Part shown: positions 22,000-32,658 of the stretch, one piece after another | How the letters are laid out: each line of letters starts with the position of its first letter | Numbering within the stretch: the first letter of the stretch is position 1 | Assembly: GCF_011397635.1 (NCBI RefSeq) | Contig: NC_064771.1 | Span: forward strand, 14,447,379-14,511,378 | Direction: 5' to 3' | Source: Epinephelus fuscoguttatus | Lineage: Eukaryota; Chordata; Actinopteri; Perciformes; Serranidae | Length of the DNA: 64,000 nucleotides | Notes under the pieces: generated by a model | Databases searched by the model: none | The model's input: only the letters and a program-made list of their open reading frames with translations | Told to the model about the DNA's origin: nothing | Position numbers and translations under genes: made by a program

Positions 22000-24797
22000 T
22001 GCCCACATCTCAACTTCTTTAGTTTCAAGTAATAGGCTACATAGTAATGCATATTATAGAAACATGAATATATGAAATCTTAATCAGACTATATGATATT
22101 AAATTAAGTAAGAATATATAAGATAATGTGTAAATAAACCAGCGTAGCTCCAAGAAATCTGTTGATGTGTGTCAAAATGGACACTTCTTTAATAGAGCAG
22201 TCACGATTAATGCAGCTAACATAAAAAAGAAAGAAAGAAGAAAAGAAAGAGAAAGAGAAAGAAAAGCAAACATGAATTATTTTTAGATTTCATGCAATGT
22301 TCAGATTATGTCATCATTATTAAATGGTGGAGTGTACCTTCATCTTTTAAAAATGTGTAGGTCTTGTTTTTGGGCAATAGGGAATTTAATAAATTTTTGT
22401 GTGCAATGGGTTTTAACTTAAACCAAAAAAATTAAAAAACTGGCTTAAAACTATAGTCTTTATTAACACTTAATGCTCTGAGACCTCAAACAAAAGGGAA
22501 ATAAATAAGACTTGTATGTGTGCATTTCCTCATAGGACCTATGAGAATTATTTTTAGGCTATCAGATAATAAAAGTTTATGAGTCTTTGTACCGATCAGT
22601 TCAGTTAAACTATGCAGTGGATGTCTGCGTGCCAATGATTTACTAGCTCTGTCTATCAAAAGGACCATCCGCCCTGTTAAACACAAAGAAGAAGAAAAGA
22701 AAGAAAAACATTTCTTTTTCTCAGGGATTTTTTACAGAGCACCACGGAGCATCATCTTGTTTGATTTGGACTCGTTTCACAATCACTTCTTTGTCTGACC
22801 TGCCTTGGAACTGACAATAGAAATGTTAGAGAAACTGTCCAGGTGCACGGCTCATAGCTTTCATTCCCCTCTATCTCTTCTGGACAATTACAGGAATACG
22901 AATGTTATCATCCTGCAAAAACAAAATCCCAAACATATTACTACCCTGACAGATTCCTTTGCATCTTGAGTGTGAACAGATGTCCTAACACTGTCTGTTT
23001 TAATTTATTAGTGACTTATTAGTGAAGGAAAATGAAGCAAAAAAGTCTTCCCTGATGCATTTTTTGTAACAAGGAAGGAAGGTACTTTTTGTTGTGTGTT
23101 TAATCATATATGGACACGTTAATACTTGCTCCCTGGAGTACTCAGTTAACCGTAAACCAAATACATGAGGACGTGACAAGAGGCACGCTTTATGGCTTTT
23201 TTCAAGGCCACAGACAAACAGTGACAAATCCTTCCGGGTGTGACAGCACTGAGACAGAGACACGAAATTTGGTTTTGATTACACAGACTTACAACATTCA
23301 GCAGTGAACTAGTGGGTCTGCTTTTAGTTGTTCACTTCTGGAGAACCATAGGAAATAAAATAAATTTAAAAAGCAGGCATTGATTAGCTTATATATTCTT
23401 GAGAGGACAGATCTTTAGGGATAATATGCATGAAAAACTAAGTCTCAGGATTTAACATCATTATTTAATCTGTGATAAAATAAACACAGATTTGTCTCTA
23501 AACACCAAAACAGAATCAGGTGGCTGCAGAGAATGGCCTCTAGCCATGCTGATTAGATTAGATGAGTGACCTCCATAACATTGTTATTGAGCCATATAAG
23601 AAAACACCCATGATATAAAAACTCTATTACAAGGAAGCTGCAGAACTTGACACTAAACTTGCGACCTAACAGGAAAGCTGATGATCAATGCCACTGTAGT
23701 AAAGTGCTTAGTAAACATAAATCTTTGAATAGTTGGACATGGCCGATGGTTCTCCAATAGTGTGCACAGAAGAAGGTGGAGTCTCTAGAAAAAGGGTGTA
23801 AAGCTTCTGAGAAGTGTTATCACAAGTAGACGGAAGCTGTGCATTATTTAACAGACTGGAACTCTGTAGTCAGTGCCAGGAAATCAGGTCCACAGAGATC
23901 CAAACACACCTGCAAAACAACACCCAATGTGCAATTAATCTGATACACCCTCAGGGGAATATGAGTCACCCAAAATATAACGCTGAAATTAGTCATGTGA
24001 TTCACAGTTACAGTAAATGTTTTATCGATAATTTGTTGATTTTGTTTTATCTTTCTGTTCTGCGGTGGAGGAGATTCTGCATGTTTCTCGCCATGCTATT
24101 TTTGGTGTGTTATGCAACTTCTCAGTTTTGTTCTTTCTTTGATGTTTGACACAGCAAACAAGTATAGAGAAACGAATTGTAAACCCATTTGTAATGACTA
24201 CACCTAACTCACCCATGACTAACAATGCCATCATATTGTTTGACAATCCACAGACTAAAGAACCAGAATACGCTCTAACCTGTTTACCTATATCTGCAGG
24301 TGTTTATTTATTTATTTATTTATTTATTTATCTTCAACTTTGTAGGCATTTAGTTTGGTTTAATAATTCTGTTGCTCTTACTTGTAATAGATTTTTAGAA
24401 ATTCCTGCACAGTGACAGTGTGTGGGAATCTGCTTGCCTGTAGATATTTCCTCCTTTGCACCTTCTTACAAGAAACTGAAGGTCAACATTAAAATGCCCT
24501 CAAGGAAGTCAGGGGCTGATCTGTGTGACTGCTGCTTCACAGTGTCTTTCTGATTGTTTAGGCCAGGGTTCAGCAATCTTTATGATCAAAAGAGCCATTT
24601 TTAACCAAAAACAATATTAAAAAAAACCCATATTTGAGCCTTATAATAAAGATAGCACCTGCAGTACAGGTATTCAAATGTGTATAGATGACTAAGGGAG
24701 ATTTGTTTTTCCTCAAATGTTCTAACACTCTTCAAACAACTGCAGAAAACAATCATTTGTGTTAGACAAAAAAGGCTGAGTCTTGCATCTTTGTTGG
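22000..24797. other. Intergenic stretch with two simple repeats
   Basis: Contains a purine (AAAG)n-like tract at 22221-22267 and a (TTTA)n tract at 24302-24332. I see no gene. Short open frames lack any recognisable motif or flanking splice pattern. Confidence 0.6.
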
Positions 24798-25015
24798 TCT
24801 GGCCATAAGACTTCATCCAGTACGGGCCTCTATTGTTGTCCACACCAAATGTTTACCTGGGTTTATTTATAGTGCTTGAGCTCTGATTTGTAAGTGAACT
24901 TATCTAGAAGTGCCAATGTGTCAAAAAGGCACTTGGCACAAATACTGTAGCAATGTGGAGGCTAATGTTTAAAGTTTTGCCAGAAGTGTGTTATATTGTG
25001 TAAAGCAGAGGACGT
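24798..25015 (+). repeat. Diverged direct repeat, left copy
   Basis: Shares with 25588-25845 the order GGCCATAAGA-ACTTCATCCA, then AATGTTTACCTG, CTCTGATTTGT, AGTGTGTTATA and AAGCAGAG. The copies differ by many substitutions and indels, so this is an old local duplication or two members of one dispersed family about 790 bases apart. Confidence 0.65.
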
Positions 25016-25255
25016 GCAGTATGGTGCACTTGATAAATGCATTGGCTACAATGTTTGGAGATAAAGCTTCAAGATGTGTTATGTTTGGAATACACAACTA
25101 TACTTTAGACATTTGGATACCTGTGTGTGCATGTGTGTGTGTCTTTGTACTTGTACATGTTACATGGTGAGGACCAAAACACATATTTTAGCAACAGAGT
25201 GAGGAGTTTTGCAAAGTTTGGCTGGTCCTCACTTTTTCAAAGGCCTGTTTGGGGG

Positions 25256-25318
25256 TTAAGACTTGGTTTAAGGGTTCAGGTTAGAATTAGGTTTAGGTTT
25301 AGGTTAGGGTAAGGGGCT
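25256..25318 (+). repeat. Degenerate telomere-like TTAGGG tract in a dispersed repeat
   Basis: Runs through GGTTTAAGGGTTCAGG then TTAGGTTTAGGTTTAGGTTA and GGGTAAGGGG. It lies between CTGGTCCTCACTTTTTCAAA and GGGTCCCCACAACG, the flanks of a dispersed repeat common in fish, so it need not mark a fused chromosome end. Confidence 0.55.
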
Positions 25319-25587
25319 AGGGAATTCACTCCGTCAATGAGGGTCCCCACAACGTATAAGTACAAAAATGTGTGTGTTTACGACAAGTGTGAGATTTTTA
25401 CAGTATTGCAGGCTGCTATACCCTGCTCACAGAAAAAGCAAAAGCCAGAAGTGTTTTTCATTTTACTATAAGTGTGTAGTTGGTGCTTTGTTCAAATGGT
25501 GGTTTGTGTGTACTGTATTAACACTAAATATTTAAAGAGTTTGAAGAGTTTCACAAGAATTGTTTGCCTTTGCGAGAGATGTCTTTG

Positions 25588-25845
25588 TAGAGCTGGCCAT
25601 AAGAAGACTTCATCCACATCTCTCTGTCCAATACTGGCCTCCACTTCTGTCAAAATGTTTACCTGTGGCCTATTCATAGTGCCCAAGCTCTGATTTGTGA
25701 GTGAACTCATTGTCTTAAAGTGTTTTCAAATGTGTCAGTATAGAAAGGTAATTTGCAAATTAGTGACGCAATGTAGAGACCAGTGTTACATGTGTTGCTA
25801 AAAGTGTGTTATAAAATTGCAAACTGGGTGTGAAGCAGAGAATAA
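25588..25845 (+). repeat. Diverged direct repeat, right copy
   Basis: Partner of 24798-25015, read in the same direction and slightly longer (extra CACATCTCTCTGTCCAATAC and neighbouring bases). No terminal inverted repeats or target duplication were found for either copy. Confidence 0.6.
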
Positions 25846-26339
25846 ACATTTATTTTGTCACAGTTGGCAAACACATTAGCTGCAAGTGTTAATGATTTCA
25901 GAACTACTTTAAAATCATCGTAGTGTTTAGGCATTCAGAAAAAACTGTAATAAACAACCTACCATCCATTAATAAGTTGTGCTGAAGATTTATACAAATG
26001 TATGAGGTAAGGCGGAAAAACTGAGTCACCATGTTTTTGGAATTTACAACTGGCAAACATGTATATACTTCTATGTGATGGGGATTTACCTGTTCTTCTG
26101 GGACTTTAAATCCAAGAGTTTGATAGCTCAGTCAGTGTCTAGTAGTAACTGGAAATGCTCAAAGCATGTAACATGTTCCATTGATCTACAGGGTGGAGCA
26201 CTTTGGCAGCTGAATGGATGCAGCACATGCCACACGGCTAGAACGCTGCGGCTGGAGACTGGTGCTTTGAGCTGAACACAATGACGACGTGCTGATAGGC
26301 ACGTACAATGTTTCTGTGCCTGAACTCTTTCAGAAATTA

Positions 26340-27060
26340 ATTCCTGTTTTTTGGACGTGATGTTTAGCCTACCATGTTCACTATCTTTGTTTAGCACGTC
26401 AGCATGCTAATATTTGCTACTTCACATATAGCTAAGTCTGATGGGAATGACAGCAGTTCTACAGGTACTTGGTCACAACCAATGTTTTGGACAAATAGAA
26501 CATGAATGTGTGTGCCAAATTTCATGGCAATCCATTTGAAAGTTTTTGTTTTCACTCAGATCCATGGCTGAATTATGAGACAATGGGCCCCTGGGCACAG
26601 ATATGTAGGAGGCCCCACCACCACCTCTCATTCATAGGAGCTAGACATACAGAATGTATGTTTGGTTGTTCTTGTTGTGTTGCATGTATTTGTAGTCATT
26701 AAACATCTCTCGCTCTGGTTTTGTGTGGCTTTGTTTTTCATCTGGGATTGTTTAGGCCCTTTTTGTAGTTGTTTGGCATCTCATTGTAGTCATTTTGTGT
26801 CTCTTTATAGTCACAGTTTTGTTCCTTTTTTGTCTCTTTGTAATGGGTTTATGTTTCTTTGTGGTCATTTTGAGTCTCTTCTTGTGTACGTGTTAATTTG
26901 AGTGAAATTTTGCAGGTGAGGGCCAGAGGGGCCCTTGGGCCTCAAAAGTCAGGGATCATCAAAGTCATTAGGATTCATCATCTGAGAACCTTGAATCTCT
27001 GTACAAAATTTCATGGCGACCCATTCAATATTTGTTGCGATTTAATTGACACTTTCAGAA
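26340..27060 (+). repeat. Widespread teleost interspersed repeat, split by an insertion
   Basis: The left part carries TAGCACGTCAGCATGCTAAT, CTGATGGGAATGACAGCAG, CAATGTTTTGGACAAATAGA and the phrase AATTTCATGGCAATCCATTT. The right part resumes with GTCAGGGATCATCAAAGTCA, TTAGGATTCATCATCTGAGA and TACAAAATTTCATGGCGACC. The same phrases in the same order occur throughout teleost genomes. A second member lies in reverse at 29790-30045. Class is not clear by eye. Confidence 0.65.
26558..26945. mobile_element. Insertion with minisatellite-like core
   Basis: This block interrupts the repeat above. It is bounded by GACAATGGGCCCCTGGGCAC on the left and GAGGGGCCCTTGGGCCTC on the right, suggesting inverted ends around GGGCCC. 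Between them (about 26660-26890) imperfect units like TTGTAGTCATTTTGTGTCTC are repeated in tandem. Such arrays occur inside teleost DNA transposons; no transposase is present. Exact ends are uncertain. Confidence 0.5.
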
Positions 27061-27207
27061 GTGTTAAGGGTTGAATATATTTACAAAATGTGGCAAATGT
27101 TTTAGGTTGGAATCAATTTACCAGACTTCAAGTAAGTTTTTAATAGTTTTTGGCAGCTTTGGGAGTTTTAGAGTTGAAGACAGACTGTCAGTGGTTTAAG
27201 AAGTACT

Positions 27208-27590
27208 CAGGGCCCAGTTGCACAAATCACCTTAAGTTTGCTCCTTAAGTATGATACTTAGGCTTACATGAAATACCTTAGCAATAACTGATTGGAAAGA
27301 TCCCGTTGCATAAAACCGTAGAGCAGTCATTAATTCTAAAGGGGTGAGAAGATCGTAACTTTGGAGAGGTGAGTGATCCAACTCCAGACAGTCACAATCA
27401 TAAACTGGCTTCTGGTAAAATTTAAAGTGCATAATCATGTTCTCTCGCTTGCAAAACACTCTTCTCGGGATACCTTAATTTTCTCATTCATCTCCATGAA
27501 CTCAGCCATGTTGCAGTCAAGATGGAGTCAGAGGTATGTTATATTTTTGTCTTTACTTTGCTGCTTTGTGCTTTGTGCAACCGGCCCCAG
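27208..27590 (-). mobile_element. PIF/Harbinger-like element with transposase remnant
   Basis: The ends form an inverted repeat: CAGGGCCCAGTTGCACAAA at 27208 against CTGGGGCCGGTTGCACAAAG read back from 27590. Inside, the minus strand encodes LTPLELMTALRFYATGSFQS followed by VIAKVFHVSLS, closely resembling the N-terminal helical region of HARBI1-type transposases (LRFYATGSFQ motif). Only about 70 residues remain and the DDE catalytic part is missing, so this is a deletion derivative. No clear 3-bp target duplication was seen. Confidence 0.7.
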
Positions 27591-27599
27591 ATCTTTGTG

Positions 27600-29320
27600 A
27601 ATTTCCCCAAGGGATCAATGAAGTGTTGTCTTTAGCCATAATAATACATTATAATTCATGTGTTGATTAGATTTTGTATTAATAATCCTAATCTGCAAAG
27701 TAACTAGTAATTAAATCTATCAAATACATTAGTAGCAGAAAATAGAATGACCCAAGTACCTCACAATTGTACTTCTGTACAGTAGGTGACATACAGTACA
27801 CAATGTACTGCAGACAGTGATTTCTCCACCGGAAGCACTTAATTGACAGTGTGACTGCACTGTGCCTCGGCGTTCCAGAAATATTTCACTGTTGACAAGA
27901 ACATTCCTTTCTCTTCATCTTTGTCTATTGTCTATGACACTCCTAGCAAGCAAGCAGCAGTTTCCAGTTTCCAAAAATAACACCATGGAATAAAGTGGGT
28001 GTATTAGTTGGCAGGATTGTGGTGTGTCAGATACAAGGACATTTTTTCTATGAACAAATGTCACATGTAGCGAGGGAGCATCCACTGTATTGCAACCACA
28101 CATAAACCAGCACAAGCTGCAAAGCACACAGTATCACAGTACCTGGCTGCCAATTTACGGGAACCTGTCATTAAAAAAAAAAAATTGTGCAGGTTTTGGC
28201 AAATGCACCTGCTGTTTTTATAACACATGGTTTAACCTCTTTTAGCTGACTCTTCTATGAGTGACTTAAAATGAGCGCAATGTGCAAAGTTATTCTGAAA
28301 AAGAAAATAAAAAGAGCGTATTCAAAACCCACGCCATTTGTTTTGCGTATTAATACTGTTTGCAGACACCGATTCCAGGTCAGCTTATTATGCAACCCTG
28401 TGTATTCTCAGGTGCACCTGCTTTCCACCACATTCTGACCAAGCCTTTAGAAGTTAAGGCAAGACAAACAATGTAGCCCTAAGCCTGACAAGCACAGTCT
28501 GAGCCGCCCTCAGGCTATAGCGCATCGCTGCCCCGTTAGTGGAAGGTATGTACAGCAAACTAATTCTTGAGTTTTCCCACAGGTCGTTTAAAGGTTTGTC
28601 TCACAACAGGAAACGAACTGGAAATTCCTATGTAGACAGGTATTACAGTAAGTGACTGAACTATAATTGACAGACATTCTCATCTGGTTTATTCCAGCAT
28701 ATTAGACTTGTAATTAACGGACACATACACAGGTACATGTATTATTCACATGAAGTACACATACATATCGTGTGCTTTTGGCAAACCATGGTAAAAGTGA
28801 TAGTTTTGTAGGCATATATTGTAATGCCTTCAATTAACTCTATCTCTTTTCTTATTCTTCTTTTTGGTGACTTTGTTTAATTCTTTCTTTGTTTCTGCAA
28901 AGCAGTAGTGGGCATGGAGCACTGTATTTATTGTTGCTTTAGACAAATGAAGCGTGTTTCAGAATGAAATCTCCATCCTGATAATAGTATGGGCCTTTTT
29001 TTTAATGTAACTGTTCTAAAAGAAAGAACTCTGGCGACCAGCTTATATAGCCCATCACAGAGTAAGTCTCTCTCATATATGTGTTAGTAGGAGAGAGAAA
29101 GCATGTGTATGCATTGATATGAGTAAAGGAGACTTTGGGAAGGCCCACTCACATGACCTTTTCAAGGGCCCAGCTATTTCTTTGAGCTGGCCTGTTGAGA
29201 ACAGGTTCCACTTGAGAACCTCTTCCAAACTGTCCGATCCATTTGATACGTATGGCGCTGAGCTTTATCAATGCTTTTATTGATACAAGCATGTTTTTTG
29301 GACAGTTCCACATTGCAAAA
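27600..29320. other. Intergenic stretch, nothing recognised
   Basis: AT-rich sequence with short A and T runs. No open frame has a recognisable domain, and no bounded repeat or RNA gene was found. Confidence 0.6.
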
Positions 29321-29373
29321 CAATGATGCCAAACTCATGCGTCTATGCTGCTGGAAACTTGCAACAAAGAGTC

Positions 29374-29540
29374 ATGGCGGAGAGGAAGAAAAGGTCTGAC
29401 GTGTGGCTTCATTCCATGAAGAAAGGTGACAAAAGTGCTACTTGTATTGTCTGTAATATGATCATTTCAAGCAAGGGTGGAAACACCAACATGCTGAAAC
29501 ATCTTTCTGCACAACATGGGCTCAGATTCCATGAACACTA
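29374..29540 (+). mobile_element. BED zinc-finger fragment (hAT transposase or ZBED type)
   Basis: From the ATG at 29374 the frame reads MAERKKRSDVWLHSMKKGDK, then CIVCNMIISSKGG and LKHLSAQHG. That is a BED finger: a Trp near the start, Cys-x2-Cys, and a later His-x(4)-His (HLSAQH). The frame stays open to 29625 but the product ends soon after the finger, with no dimerisation or catalytic region. It is a fragment of a hAT-family transposase gene or a domesticated ZBED relative. No inverted ends flank it. Confidence 0.6.
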
Positions 29541-29789
29541 TGTATGTGACACTCTACGCAGCAGTGCCACTGCTTCCCAACAGAGCAGCATGTCTTTTAC
29601 CAAGTGTAAATATCCCATGGTATGAGAACATTAATGCCAAATGGGCAGGCTAAGCAGTTTTTTCCTTTGACTAAGAAAATAGTTGAACATTGAAGCTTTT
29701 GCACACACCACCGATATACAGAATTTGTAATTGCAATGGTATCAATAAAATCATATCTCTACAACTATTGTACAGATTCCCTTTTTATT

Positions 29790-30045
29790 TAGTAGACATA
29801 TCCATGGTGCCTGGAGGATGAATCCCTTCAACTTTGCTGATTCTGTGTTTTGTCCTCTGGTGCCACCAAGAGCTCAAACTTTTCCATGTATGGATTGGCA
29901 CAAAAAGACTTTGGTGATCACCTGCCTTATCCTCTGGTGCCACCATGTGGTTGATTTTTGGATTTGAGGGAAATGTCTCAACATCTACTGGATGCATTGC
30001 CATGAAGTCTGTGATACACAGTATACCTGAACCAAACCCCTGACT
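29790..30045 (-). repeat. Second member of the widespread teleost repeat
   Basis: Read on the minus strand: ACTTCATGGCAATGCATCCA, GTAGATGTTGAGACATTTCC, CACATGGTGGCACCAGAGGA, GGTGATCACCAAAGTC, GGGATTCATCCTCCAGG. This is the same block order as in 26340-27060. Part of the block (GGTGGCACCAGAGGA) is present twice, pointing to an internal duplication. Confidence 0.6.
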
Positions 30046-30057
30046 TGTCACCTTGCA

Positions 30058-30535
30058 CAGGGGTTCTCAAGCTTTTCAAGTGGCGAATCCTCAGAATAAT
30101 CAGGTAGGTAATCGCATGCACTGCAGTTGCTTCTACGCGCCTTTCCCTGTTGATTTTGAGTAATTATTGTGAATGCTCTGATGAATAAATGTCAACAAAT
30201 ATTGCTTTGTTTGTGATGGCAGTTTTAACAGCTAGCACCTACAGTATAGGAGTTGTCCATTGTGTACCAGGCCTTTCATGACGTCTTCTCTCTCCATGAC
30301 CTGCTGGGAACACTCTCTGTGCCCACACACTTTGACTCTAACACTCCATAAAATTAATTCTAAGTCAAATTATATCACTTGCACAGGTGATGTAATGTCA
30401 GTCTAATGACAGACTAAGATATGTTACTTTATTTTTAAAATGCGACTTAATTTTCTGCACCAAACCACCTTGCAACCCTTGGAAACGATCTTGCAACCCT
30501 TTTTGGGGTCAGGACCCCCAGGCTGAGAACCACTC
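30058..30535. mobile_element. hAT (Charlie-like) non-autonomous element
   Basis: Starts CAGGGGTTCTCAAGC and ends GCTGAGAACCACTC, i.e. inverted ends of the CAGNGGTTCTCAACC type seen in hAT-Charlie elements. GGGGTCAGGACCCCCAGG near the right end is also typical of this group. The flanking octamers match only 5 of 8, so the insertion is old. No transposase frame remains. Confidence 0.6.
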
Positions 30536-30629
30536 ATCTAACACATTCATTAGGTCAAAATTTTCATTTCACCAATATAGTTTTTAACCATAGCATTGTC
30601 ATTACATCATATCCTCCTGAGACCTGAGC

Positions 30630-31015
30630 TTTTGTTTTGTATTCCTTTTTTCAATTTCTCCTAGAGATTTGGGATCAGTAGGACCCAATGAGTAGAAAAA
30701 CATGGTCAACAATATTGAAGTCCCAATGTCCTAAAATGAGACAATAATAGAGTCCCAATGTCCTCAAACGGGACAACAATAAAAATAAACAAATTTCAAC
30801 CATGCAATGTGATCAGACTGACTTGGCAGAGATGGCTGCCATCTTGTTTTTGTGGATCAGTGTGTTGTGTTCTTATTACCACTAGATGGCACAAAAAAGT
30901 GTCCACAAATGAGGACAACAGGTCTAAAGGTCTAGAGGTAGACCCAAAATGTGATGTCCTCATATGAGGACCACTGTGTGAAATATTTTAACACACCAGC
31001 AGAGGGCAGTGCAGG
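30630..31015. repeat. Probable dispersed repeat with internal duplications
   Basis: GTCCCAATGTCCT occurs twice (about 30720 and 30752), and GATGTCCTCATATGAGGACC near 30951 is a perfect-looking palindrome around CATATG. The density of GTCC/GGAC motifs suggests a dispersed element. Ends are not defined. Confidence 0.4.
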
Positions 31016-31019
31016 GTTA

Positions 31020-32658
31020 AAAAGCACCTGTCAGCGTTGTTCCTCGACCAGGAACGGCAAGAACACTATCAAGCTTCTTATTGAAGGAAATGCAGTTTTT
31101 TAAGAATATTTAAATTTTAGATTTAACTGTGTACAATGCACATTTGTTTTAGTCTTTAAAATTATTAAATAACTTGATAAATAATATGAGGTGTTTTATG
31201 AAAGTATTAAAAGTATGTGGCATATTGGTCAAACAAGATAGACACAGTGGTAAAAGGTGTTTTGATATGATTTTTTAAAATCCATAATCCATTCTTTACA
31301 CTCACACCATCAATCAAATCCAGGCTTATTCTCAAACAAACACACTGTTATAATACAACTCTGATAAGCTTTAGAAAGATGGCACCATCACATGGGAAGG
31401 GAACATGATATGGGAGTGTTTCCATAGGCAATTTAACAAAAATATTTCCTTTAATGAAGATAGATTCCTTTTTTTCATATACTATAAGGATAGAATAAAA
31501 TTTTGTCTCTGAAAACTGAAGGTTTTACGTTTGGAGAGTGCTATGTTGAAAGTGTTGCATAGTTGAGGGGACAAATATGTAGGGATAGTAGGGATCTTAA
31601 TTTAAAATGACACACGGGGGAGTAAAAAGCTCTTTGTTTAATGCAGAGTGCAGGGTAAAAATACTCTCTTTTTTTGAATACTTTTCTGTGATTGTTTTGG
31701 CTCTGAACTCCCCACACAAACGCAAGTCAAAAAGCTTGACTGCCCCCTTATGTACTAGGGCACGTGAGTGTAACATCCTGACTGCAAGCGTTAGTAACAT
31801 ATAGTCCATCTTTGTGCAAATGTAACTCAACAGAACAAGATCCACAGCAATCACATGTGATAATAATCTCCCAAGCAATTGTATGAACACGGGGGGAAAA
31901 GCTCGTTTTGTGTGTCACTCACATTGCAGCGTTTCAAAGTGCCACTCTGCGTCCATCATTTAGAGTAAAATAACAAAATATCCTCTTGGCAGGCAAACAA
32001 AGAACCAGCTTAGCTTTAAAGCAAATACTGTCATTCTAGCTTATGGGCTGATTAAAGCTCCAATCAATCATGAACCCAAACTTCTCTCTTGCGTTTCTTC
32101 CACACAGACTTGGCGATTAACTTCTTCAGAGATGGTGAATATGAGAGCAGACTCCTCAGAGGAATCCTTGTCCAACGGTAGTCAAATGTGTTTATGTTGC
32201 TCACTCTGCATCAGCTGGATGAAAGCTGGTTTTCTAGTCGCAAAACAAGAAGGGGAATTCCCAACTCAGCTTATAAAGTGTCTCAAGATACTGCGCCAAG
32301 CGTTTTTTTTAAAAACCAGACGTTAAAACAAATGAAGAAAGGGGTACACTATACGAGCCACACCCAGTCTCTGCTGCTGGTTCTAACTTTACAGGCTCCA
32401 GCCAGGGAGCAGAACTGCACTTTCTTCCTGTCTTTCCTCTCATCTCATCCATACATTCATTTGTCCCGATATCCCGTCCACTGATCAATCCGCTGTCCAT
32501 CCACTTATTGGGAACATGTAAGAGTTTGCACTTCTCCAAAGCCCAAAATCTCATCCACAGTCATTCTCATTTTCCTCTTCAGTAGCATCCGCAGACCTCT
32601 GCTTTGACTCAAGACTCTGTCCATCGAAAAAAAAAAAGATCCACGATGCCGGCCGGGG
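31020..32658. other. Intergenic, right part probably gid4 3' UTR
   Basis: No separate gene seen. Since gid4 is on the minus strand and stops at 32659, the few hundred bases left of that are presumably its 3' UTR. Its end cannot be placed. Confidence 0.5.

Noticed and set aside
25256-25318. Interstitial telomere suggesting a chromosome fusion
   Set aside because: The units are degenerate (TTTAGG, TTAGGG, TAAGGG) and lie inside a dispersed repeat that has the same flanks elsewhere in fish.
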